NCBI GenBank assembly: GCA_903813345.2
Contig: CAIIXF020000010.1
Location: forward strand, 13,151,181-13,215,180
Source of the DNA: Owenia fusiformis
Taxonomy: Eukaryota > Annelida > Polychaeta > Sabellida > Oweniidae
DNA: 64,000 bases
Direction of reading: 5' to 3'
The notes under the pieces were generated by a model. The model saw only the letters and a list, made by a program, of their open reading frames with translations. It was not told the origin of the DNA and made no database searches. Below are positions 43,601 through 55,600 of this stretch, piece by piece. The position numbers were made by a program, and so were the translations under genes. The first letter of the stretch is position 1, and each line of letters begins with the position of its first letter.

Positions 43601-46600
43601 CATCCAAATATAGAACCAATGCCATACCCCCGGGTACCAAATATCCAGAGTATAAGACCAAGGCCATTCGAAATATCGAATGCCCTGAGAAGAAGGCAGA
43701 TATTTGAGTAAAATGATCATAAAAACAACCTCAAATGAAGGATATGTGTAACAACTAGACCAATGCTCCGGGACCAATGCCGTACCACAATTGAGGGGTA
43801 ACATATTTTCCACACCGATTCTTATACCAGAAAATGGAAAAATCTGTCTTAAAATGTGGGTCCATTGGCTTGACATACCAAATGTAAAAAAGGTACCCAA
43901 CCTGAGCCGAGTGTGAACCCCCGGGGTGAATGGTGAACACACGGGGCAAGGAATTCTTCGATTTTGATTCAAGTAATTTTTTTATAAAATTCATACTCAT
44001 GTTAATAGCGGACGCCTTGGCCAAATAATCTTTCATGAACCCCTTGGAATATGAACCCTTGGAATTATTCAAAGACGGACCCCCGCCAGCCCATCCCCCA
44101 TTCTTACCTATGCTAAACACTAAGATAAACATATAGAATGGTATCTTACACTTTTTTCTAAATGTTGATATCCAAAAAACATATCTTTTTGGTTTATCAA
44201 CACATACCGCTCACAATATAACAAGTATACAGATTGTAACATAGATAAGCGAATTGGGGAAAATTACAATCCCTTTGATCAAATTATTATAAGATTTAAT
44301 CTCCAGCTGAGGTGCAATCAAAATGTTGATACACATAATTAGCAGTCAGAAAGATGCTCTTACCACTGTAGTTTTCAATATTCCCTTTGTTGTAACATCT
44401 TATTTCAAAAGAATGGATATTGATGGTTGTATGGAAGTATTCATATCAAACATTCACATTATAATTTACAGTGGAATTCCCTCCATAAATGCAACATATT
44501 TACCATTTAAGATTTCATATTGGACTTTCCGCATAATGATAACATGTTGACGATATAGTTTTCGATAAAACCCGAGGGCCGTAGCCAGCTTTCAGTTGGG
44601 GGGAGGGGTGATGCAATCACCAAAATATTTTAGGTTTTCAGTCGGGGGGTGCGATCGTGACATAAATGAGGCAAAAAATATTTGTTTTGAATTTTTACGA
44701 AAATGATGCAACTTCCTTCAAACCTGAGCTAGAAGCTTCAAACAAAAATCAATTTAATGCTCTTTTCTTCCTCTACCTTATGGTACCTTTTATTGCTTGT
44801 AGGAGGGGGTGCGAACCCACCACTTCTCCTCGTTACGCTTATAAACCCAATAACGTATTCCCAACGAATCGACTTTATTAATTTATATGTGAAAAATGAG
44901 CTTGCATGTACAAATTGCATCGTATGCAAACCTTCCCCTGACCGACCCGGTCATGTTTATGCCTTTTGAATGATGTCTACCCCTTGATGCATGCATCCTT
45001 TAATAAGTGGTGTTAAGAATATTGGTGTAGGCCCTGGTGAAGGGATATGTCATAAAGATTTCACGTTATCGCGATAGCCGCGTCCCCTTTGTCTTTATCC
45101 TTCCAAACGCAAACGGCAGATAAGAGGGGTTCTTAGTGATTGATCTGATGCTTAATAAGCCACTTACAAGATACAGTTTTAAATATTGATATGTGTAAAG
45201 TTTTAACATATAGGCGTAACCAGGGGGGGGGGGTGCGATTCGTGAATGATCGCACCCCCCCCCCCTGCTTAACCAATAGAGAAGGAAGAAGAAAGGAGCT
45301 TTGAATGGCTTTCATTTGAAACTTCTAGTTCAATTTTGAAGGAATTTGCAATGTCTGGTTCACATTTGCTCAAATTCATCGTCCGGCCTCCGGCCGATTG
45401 AGTATTTTGTTTAAAATTGTTTTCATGTTTGAAAAAACACTCAATCGGCCGGCCCCCGGCCGATGAATCGGAGCAAATATGACCCAGGCATATGAGGGGC
45501 AACATTTTAGATATAGTATTGTTTGAAATCCTGGGAAAATGCACTCCCCCAATTTTGCAAATCTGGTCTGCGGTGCTAATGAACCCTCTAATTTGTTTTC
45601 GTTTACATGAGCAACTAACAGATATGTTTATTCTCATTCTGTCTCAGCTTGATTTTAATTAAATTTTACCCCCACCCTTCGAACGTCTTTGTCTCTCTCA
45701 TTTTTGCAACCCTACATTCAGTTTCTTTTTAAACCAAATCAAGAAATATCCGTCCACATATCAGATATTAAACCAATAGTTGTTCATTATAAGAACAACC
45801 ATATATTATATTTATAGATCATAAGCTATTTTTAATTTCAGCTATAAAATTAGCCCTCTCTCCCCTCCTCTATCTCTAGATACGCAGAGTTTCTAGACCG
45901 GCTAAGCACGTCAAAAAATTACTAGAAATTCCACAATTTATACAGTGATATGGATTTCATGTTTCTATTGAATCCCTTATTTTGAAGTCTAGCTAAATAA
46001 TCGAGTTTGATTTTAAACGTTTTCGGGGATCCGAGCAGAACTCAGGATATAGTACTTGAGTACATTTGCATTCAAAATAATTCAAAATTCAAAATTGCAA
46101 ATATCATGGAAGTTGATTGCAATTATGTTCGATGATCGTCAACATGAAAGAACAATATGTCTGAATAATTAGCTATTAAACATCTTTATCAAAACTTTCC
46201 TACACTTTTAAATGTTGATCTTGTCAAAGAGTACTCTCCATCTGAGATTCAGATGTAGATCGAAAATCAAATTGATTTCAAAGGTATTTATAGATGGTTT
46301 ACATGAGGGGTTCTGTCCATGGTGTATTCCTTTCATAACAAAGAGTTGTTTTGCTTCCGGGGTCCTAAATTATTCAATTTTAAATAGTAACTAATAAGAT
46401 TAAACAGTTCAAAAAGACTCGGGGCACTGCCGTCGCCCCATCATGATCAATACAGGTGACAATAAGCGACACATGTTTCAGCGTCATGATAGTAAACCAT
46501 GACATCTCAAATCTTCCCAGCCCTTGATTTTTGAGATCTTTCATCCCAGCTCATATTTCATCTAATTGGGGTCATAAAAAACTTGTGTAACTGTGCCTGT

Positions 46601-49600
46601 TGCATCCTCGCTGGAAGGGTATTTTACAAGTATAAATGAAGTCCTTTGAAGAAGGATGTGCCTGTTGTTAAATACATGTACAATGCCTTACTACATTATG
46701 TAATGTATTGACATTAAGGTAGATGATTACATGATAACAATCACACTTATTGACATTCATAACTCTTCCCATCTGATATGCTCAGATCACAGAATATGCC
46801 TCATTATATCAGAGCATGTTTCAGGCGTTTCAGACCCATAGCCAGGATTTGCCAAGGGGTGGGTTACTTTTTTAAGAAATTCCAGGGGGAGTTTACTTTT
46901 GGCAATGTTAGTTCAAAAATGAGCAAAATAATTTAAAAGGTGCTCAGTATGGGGTAAAAAATGCAATTTTGGTCACGGAGGGGGGAGGGGGTCGCTAGAA
47001 CCAATCTATCCCCCCTGTATTCGGGCCTGCATGTGCCATCTACATATTTGACAATTTGATTGACACGGTTCAAAGTGGACTTTGTTAATTATTCAAACTG
47101 TTTTAATATCTAGGAATATGCGTCCAAGTTAAAATCACTCGAAATCAGGGTAGATAAACCTAAGAAAAACACATTTCTTGTTTTCATTTGATCTTTAACA
47201 TGATCCTGTAAAAATGTCAGATTTAGCAAAATACATAGGCGATCTCCATCTGCACACATCTACTCATTTCGACTAAGCTATTGCCTATACTTACACGCAC
47301 ACGCATACTTTTAAATTAATTTTATTTTGATAATGATTTAAAAAACACAAATTATTATTAACACGAAATTAAAATGATTGTTATATTCCAATCCTAGTAA
47401 AGTATAATTAAGCGCGACTATAGGGCATAACAACATGTGGCCGGTCTAATTATACTGTTTGTTTTGATAAGGCTGTGCAAAGAGATATCAAAACTCTTGA
47501 CACGCTCTTTACACGCGAGGTCTTTGCACCTCTTGACACGTCTTGGAATCTCTAGATACGCGGAGTTCCTAGACTATCTTTGCACGTCTAGAAATTGCTT
47601 GGAATTTCACATTTGACGCAGTGCAAATATGTAAAAATAAGAATGATAAAATTCAATGAAGTGAAACATAGGCTATTTAAATCATTTTTTAATAAAGAAA
47701 TGCTAAGCCGACTTCTAAAGTCGGGACAAAATTGCAAAAGTATACATAAAGGGTTGTGTAAATGGTGAAGAATTTCACAGATGGTAAAGGCCCTATGGCA
47801 TAATGAAACAAAGTATCTTACCCAATGATATCTTTTCGCCAGATTCTGGGGGCAGCAAAAACACCATTGTTGTCAATATCGTCAGTAGTATACAGGGGAT
47901 AATTTGTGATATGGTGTAAAAAGACGCTCTTCTATATAACTTTAAAATGAATTTCATCGTAGCATACGCCTCTGGACAGCAGTCAAAATGCTCCAAATAA
48001 AACACGACCTCGCTCCCAAGAACGTGCCACTCGTTATTCTGCTGTATATATTTCGTGGAGAGTGGCTCTGAACCAAACGAAAAGTTCATGACCGTGACGT
48101 CATAGCTCCAAGGTGCGACAAGAAATTCACATTCTTGGTAGTCGAATGGGTATAGCTCTACATCAATCTTGCAAGCGGTTTCAGAGAGAAGTAAAGGATA
48201 CCAGTTTATTTTCCCATCACTGTATACGATCACTTCGCTGACGTCAAACTTAGACGCAAAGAACATCCTCATGCCAGCGCTGAAAGAGAAAAAATGGAAT
48301 GAGCTGTGTGGCTTTAAGCACTAGGTCCTAGATCCTAGTGTCATTTTCTTACTATGAATTTATGAATTTCATCTTGGAATCTGTAATGCATTACATGAGG
48401 ATATTGTCGAGGTTGAAGGAAGGAATAATCCATGAGTGACATATTTTACAAACAAAGCATTGAGTTCAATGCTTAAATACTTTTCATACAGACAGTTTTA
48501 TACAAGGCTTAACATGCAAAATGCTACAACCTGCCATTTGTTATAGACCGCCGACCACCGAATACCAACCGCCGAAAGTACATATCAATCAGATATTTCA
48601 TATTTATTAATTCGAAATATGATTAACAGTTTTAATATCATAAATACGGTTTTAAATATTTTCATCCTTGGAGTTTTTTAAACCGATGTTAAAATACAAT
48701 TAAACCCAATGAATTCTTGGCCATTTATTGAAAGTCCTTCAAAGTCCTCAGCATGGCATGCATTATATTTGACAGCTCATCGTGGTTAATAAGGGAAAAT
48801 TGCAAACAATATGACCTTTCCCTTGTGCGAAAAAACTGAATATTATCATTAATGATAAGCTAGGTGCTTATACCTAATTAGGTAATTATGCAAGTGTCTT
48901 GTTAGAGCTAATAGCACGTATAGTGTTTATGGAAATCATACTGATAGGCTGCTTGCATGATTTTAAAAAACTCCATAAAATAGAAATTTTCGTAAGTAGT
49001 CTACTACGACTCACATGATTGTCATATGGTTCACTTCTAATAGATAAGCAGGACTAATGATGCGTAACATTTGAAGAATAATTGAATAATCCCAATGTCA
49101 CACCGGAATAGCCTGACAACGGCAACAACAAATGGTGGACATGACCGTCTCTTCAATTAAATTTTCTTGACTGTATGTTTAATATAGCACCTAGACTAAA
49201 TCCCTTTGGAACAACAATCAACCAACGTGTCTTAATACTCATTGTACGGTTAATAATGTTCTACCATCGAAATTAAGTCTTTAATTTAATAGATCAAAAT
49301 GCGATACGGGACAACGGACACCCGGTAGTCCACCCGTGTAGCTCAGCGGTAGCGCAGGTTACCTCTTACGCAATAGGTCCCGGATTCGATCCCCGGTTCA
49401 GGCAAGACTAAATTTGCTTGTTTGCGTGAAGTACTTCAGGGTGTTTGACTGAGTGGTCCGCAACTCGTACAAAAGGCTGTGGTGTGTACTTGTATGTCTA
49501 TGTATAAGTGCACATAAAAGAACACAGGGCTCCTTCAAGGAGGGGTTTCTGATCTTTCTGGGTCTATCTTCCATGTTAATTACGTAAATTACGACCGTAT

Positions 49601-52600
49601 ATATAGTATACGGGACAAACCCTAGAGGTATTGCAGGTATTGCTCGCCTTCATTGGTGGTAAACAAAAAAAAAATACAATACAAGACACTGTAATTACCA
49701 TATGCCGTTGTCTTTCTAAATTACTCAAATTCACATTCTGTTGTCATTGACGATATCGCTATATTGAAGTAACATTTGAAGAATAATATATCGCTATATT
49801 GTAGCGATTCACGACCCAATTTGATCGAAATTGGGATTTCATATGAAACGTCATCACAAGAGCTTAATGCATGCACAGAATTAGCAACGATAAAATCCCA
49901 TGAAATGAGGACCAAGTGATTAAACAGTTCGACGGTTATGTCCGCAATTTGTGACAACGGTATCTGACTTTACCGTTGTCATGCTATTCCGGTGTGAATG
50001 TTATAAGATATTTTTACACAGTTACTTACATTCTGGTTGTCCGAGAAAAAAGTACGACTGGAATATATTTTAAAAGACGTTGATTCTATTGGGAATATAC
50101 TTTAATTTCGACATGTTTAGGTTGAGAAAATATAAGATCGTATGTGTCATATCTAATATTGAAGATGCATACTTCGATATAAAAATATATTATGCCAATT
50201 GGACTTATCCAGCTGGACCATAGTCCTGGATACCATTATGGTCACATTAAATGTTTTAAACATGATCAGTATTTCAATAGATCAATATTTCCCCCAGTCA
50301 TTGCGTTCCCTCGGGAAATATTGATACCATCCTTCTGATATTCCCAATATCAAATCCCTCCTGGTGAATAACTACTTTGTATCACAGGTTGACGCTAGTA
50401 ATTGAAGCCCCATATCAGTCCGTATATCATGGCTGCAAAACCTCAATGAATGATTTAATTGAGGTATTCGGTGGTTGAAATAATTTCGATACAAACGATA
50501 AACACACACATCATTGGGGTTTGAACTAGACCTTAACAAGTCTTGAAATATCGGAATTTGATATTATTATGTCACCACCGGAAGTGGTGACATATTGTTA
50601 TAGTTTCCAACAGAGGGGGAATAACACCAGAGTTCAAAGATGAAATACGCTTATAATGTAAACCTGTATTGAGATGACATACATCTCTGATTGGTTAAAA
50701 GTCGCCAGACAAATAATTTCATCAATGGCGGTTTCAAAATTTTCGAAGTACACTTCGAATAATATTTATATTATGTTCATTTCTGGCGTGTTAACCAATA
50801 TCATACTCACATACTGATAGTAGCTTGTTATTTCACATCAAGATGAAGAAAGATGTATGGAATGTGCCTATATCAATTTAAAACATCACATCGAAGTGTA
50901 GAATTTGAAAACTAGCCAATGAAAATTCGAACGAGCGAAGGTGGTAAGCAAGAGACGTAATTATGTCTATCATCTTTTAAAACTCTGGGGCTTTCCCTCC
51001 TCTTAGTTTCCAACTTTTTCTGGACGGCGTTCGGCGTTTGTAACAAATTGCAGGTGGTGACATTTAGCATGGCAATGCCTTGTTGCATATGCTGTTAAAT
51101 GGTTTTTAATCATACGTGTACAAACTTAGGACTGATATATCGTAAAGTTCTCAATTACAATGTAAACTTGATTCGTACAAATGAGTTTTCACCATAAAAT
51201 CGAGATGAATCAACGGAATACGTCTCGATATCAAGATCTATAGAATAACTGAAATGATCAAAGATATTTTGTGTATTTGCTCAACGGGAAATTATTTGAT
51301 TCAAAGTGGTTGATTTTATTGAAGTACCACAACTTCAAATTAAACGACAGACTACCTACAGGCACTCTAAGCGATGGTTAATTACGCGATAATGATCAAT
51401 TTATCATGTTTATATTGACAATTCTTACCAAGTAGGAGTTCCAAATTAACTGATAACCAATCAATATTCAAGTTTCATTTCCTTCATCTAAAGAGAAGAA
51501 TTTGATGGAAAGTTGCAAATGATATTCATAATGTCATCTAATGTGTATTGACGGTAGCAGGCGGTACTATTAATACCACTGGTCAGTATAGATACACTGA
51601 CAGTCGTGACCGTATCAGTCAAAATGGCCGACGACAATTGATCATTTCGATATAAGGAGTTTAAACTTTGAATTGTATTCGCTGCAACATTTGTTGGGGG
51701 TGAGTGATGCTGTAAATATGCAATAGAGTACATGAAGCTCTAAAAACTAAAAACCATATGTCATCTACATAGGGAATTCCTTTGATGGAGAAGGATCTTG
51801 GGCAGGTTGATCTGCTTTATTCATGTCAAAACGTCATGTAAGTGTGCTAATGAGAGCTCTCAACCATATGGATATGAAATCTGGATAATTGAAATCATAC
51901 ATACCATATTTTTGTAGACAGTGTACACGTTTATTCATTATGTAATCATAATATAAAGAACAAGGTGCCCATATGTACTTTTAACCCATGCCATGATATC
52001 ATTTAATCGACACGCCCACAGACCTATAGTGAATACTATAACTATTGCTACCTGTTTCGCATAATCATATCTGGCTTCCAGACCATCTCGTTAGGGACAA
52101 GGACGTGGTCTACACCCCCGTAATCACTGGGATCCCAAACAAGCCGCTCATCTGGCCACATCTGAAAATACAGAAAGGGTGGATCCAAATCAATCATTGC
52201 AGGAATGGACACAATATCTCAGTTTTTAATGATTTAATTAATTTAAACGGCCAGATGTACAATTTCGTAAAATAAAAGCGTTTTAACTAATTAACGAACT
52301 GCCCCCATTTCACTACCCAGGGCTTTATTATAGAATTTGGGTACTGAAATGTTACTATTTCTCAGAGATATGGTATCCTCAAAAAATTAATTGTTCCTTA
52401 AATCAATCGATGTTAAGGGTGGTATTGATTCCAATTATGAAGTAAACATCTTGACTTAATTCATGACTTCAAGTATTTCTACGATTTACATTAATACTGA
52501 ATCGTGCAACTTTTCTTTCAAATGTACTTACAAAGTCAACAAATATGATGGTTCTCAGTATTTGGTTCTTCTCATCCTAAAAAACAATGATAAATTATAT

Positions 52601-55600
52601 TATCAAATGCTTATGATCATTTCAGTCATCTGATTTGTTGATCGTAAACTATACGAATCCGATACGATCAGAACCGAAAATAGTTTTGCGACGATGATGT
52701 CGACAGTGGCGTAATTGTAATTCCATGTTATAAAAAAAACCAGACGTGTACATATCAGATAAAACAAAATCATCACATTAAAACCATCCTTGCTCCAAGT
52801 CTATTTCTCTTCCTTAGTACTAATAAATGAAGTATTTTGAATGAAGGATGCATTACAACCACGATCTTTGATTTCCAACGTGTAATGTTTTCATGAATGA
52901 AAATCATAGCAAACTATTTTAAAAACTGAAACGGTACACAAATGAAAAGATACGTTGAAGAAATGAAAAGTCAAACGTTGGACAACAAACTCGAGTTTGT
53001 CCTATCTAGCTGACCAATGACAATTTGGGGCTATCTTAGGGCACGCGGTTTATCACATGTCGCAAATCCACGTTCGATCCATTGGCTCTAGAGATAATGA
53101 TGCTGTCAAACATAATACGCTCGATAGGGTCAACTGTAATTCATTCCAACCTCTCGATAAGGAACATTCACCATTACTTTCATTCATTAATGTATACTAC
53201 CTTTCAAACGTTTTGCAATCCCTACTCAACGTTTGATGGCCTACTTCCGTCTGCAATTATGTTCAAATTAACACCAAATCGTTAAATCATGACTTAGGTG
53301 AGTTTCGAAATTCGGCAAATATTAAAGGTGCAACAATTAGTGCAGAGGGGCCATTCAACGATCATGGACCAGTGTCAAAATATATTTAAGTTTGAATATT
53401 TCATTTCATAAAAATTATTAAATTTCAGCTGATATTCCTCTTGAAACATGGTGGATCTTAAAAATATATATAAGTGGATTTCAACCTTTTTGAAGCTTTG
53501 AACTGAATTTCCACTTCCTCTATGCTGAAATTGATAGTTTATCCATACATTTTAAGAAAATAGGTATGTCAAAGAAGATGTTAAGCCAAATGTTGCCTTG
53601 ATACACATGTAGCTCAGAAAAAGTTAAAATGTTCCTATTTTCTCTCTATGGGCATTGCTGCCCCTTTAATTAACGGGTTTTAACACAAATTCAAGGTGTT
53701 GCCTTACTTTCGGAGATGGGTTTATCCAAACTTAGGTCTTTATCTATTGATTGATGAATGAGGAGTTCGTGCAGAAAAGACAACTTCTGAAATGCCATCT
53801 CTTCTATTATTTTCTCTATAAACTGACATCGGTTAAGCCTGAATAAATTGTTTTCTGCCCACTGTAAACATGGCTGGTTCATTTCAATTCCAATTTCCAA
53901 GAGCACATAAAGTCCCCCATTCACCAATTGAATGACGGTATCAATACAAGGGTATTCGGTATCCTGTCGTTGCGCTGAAGGCGATATCGTTAATATTTTC
54001 ATGAATGTGAAATCACAGAAATTGTCAATAACTTCACTAAAACGGATATAAAATTCATGAGAGTATATCTTGTAGCCGTATACGTAATTAATGGTGATGA
54101 AATAATATATGACATACAAACAGATGAAGACTGATCGGTGAATCTAGGAATTATGGAGTTGCCAGAGAACAGTCAATACGCTTGACTGCAAATTCATTGC
54201 AGATGAGTCGTGTAGTGGTGCGTAATATATAGAAAATCTGCCACATATAGTGACTGACGTTTTCGGGTGTCATTCATTTACCGATTTCGAATTAAGAGAG
54301 GCTGAGTGCCTGATTCTGAGACACATATACAGTAAAATGAAAATAACCTATAACTTGAGCGACCGATAGCTACATGTAGGTTCTCAAACTTAACCTTGTT
54401 CTCTGCAATGTTCGCATGCGCAGTATATGCATTAATTGCTTTTGAAACAAGAATGTGCACATGTACCCTCTAGAAATGAGCATTTTTGTAGCATTGACAT
54501 GTACAGAAAATAAGGTTCAGAGTATCAAAATATTCAGATGGTGCAAATTGCAAGAAAATATATCGAATATTCAAAATACGTTATTAGGGTGTTTAGGGTC
54601 AGAAATGGCCACTTAACCTGTAATCTCATATCCTTTATTAAAGCCCTTGGGCTAATTAAGTCAAACGTTAAGTCTGGTGATTTAAGGCCAATGGGAGACT
54701 AATAGATCATTTGTAGATTTATATTTCTCAACTGAAATGTTCGAACGAAAAAACCAATAACGCCGGGATACGTAAAATGTATTTTCGCATGAACAATATC
54801 TATATTGGGTCAGTCAGATCTAGAAGTACATTTTCTAAGTTATTCAAGTAGGTTGGTGAGCGAAAAATTCATGATCAGAGTTGATCTACAAGAAATTGGT
54901 GTAACTATAATTATGATTTTCATTGGCGGGCATCTCTATTCTAAGCACGATCTGACAAATTTCAACAATCCTCAAACGTGAGCATAATGAGAAGATAATA
55001 AACCATCGCGATTCTACATCAAATAAAGACATTTCCCAGATGCCACTACACCTATCCATCCGTTATATCAACCAATTAAAGATTGGTATTTTTCCAAATG
55101 TGAACCGCGGAATCGCGGGAGTTGATTAAAGGGGCGTAGTATGCAGCCTTTGTATCGAGACGATACCTGACAAAATACCAATATAAACTAAACTGCAAAT
55201 AATCACTTACTTTGAAACCCAGTTAAGTTTCTAAATCAGTCCCACAACATTCAGAATAAGAAACAAGACAATATATCAAGATCTCTCGTAAGTTCCAATC
55301 TCTTAACTAACTCTGTGTAAATCAAATTCTCCTTAGTGATAAGTGAGTTATAATGTCCAAATGTTATAACGATGACCAATACTCTGTTTTAACCCAATTT
55401 TCATATTTTTGGAGCATTGACTTTGGTATAACGCCCAAACTGGCCAATGTAGAAAAATCTACTCACTAAATCCAAAATTTGCTGGGGCGTCATGGAGGCC
55501 GCAATTGAAATCTGACCAGTGGTTTTATTTGCGGGAATAACTCTTTTATCGTAAGTCCCCTCACCGAACAGCTTCTTCATCAAGCGAGTCGCATCCATAT

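Larger units (their letters stand above)
44576..45660. repeat. Inverted pair of G-rich dispersed repeats, one split by a MITE
   Basis: GCAACTTCCTTCAAACCTGA.. (44707) recurs inverted at about 45350-45250. The second copy is interrupted by the MITE at 45352-45490, showing the order of insertion. Confidence 0.65.
40655..47821. other. Receptor intron between exons N4 and N5
   Basis: 7.2 kb with no exon seen. Holds CTTTACACG-word elements (41456, 45880, 47495), homopolymer G/C tracts (42450-42464, 42712-42721, 43050-43063, 43503-43512), a degenerate 45-50 bp repeat (43561-43680) and an inverted pair of G-rich repeats (44576-45660). Confidence 0.7.

Noticed and set aside
43565-44132. Minus-strand frames of 125-135 codons
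   Set aside because: They overlap degenerate direct repeats (AGACCAATGCCAT words) and share no protein-like pattern.
49335-49404. Possible tRNA gene
   Set aside because: Boxes A and B are present, but the sequence runs into a SINE body with A-rich tail.
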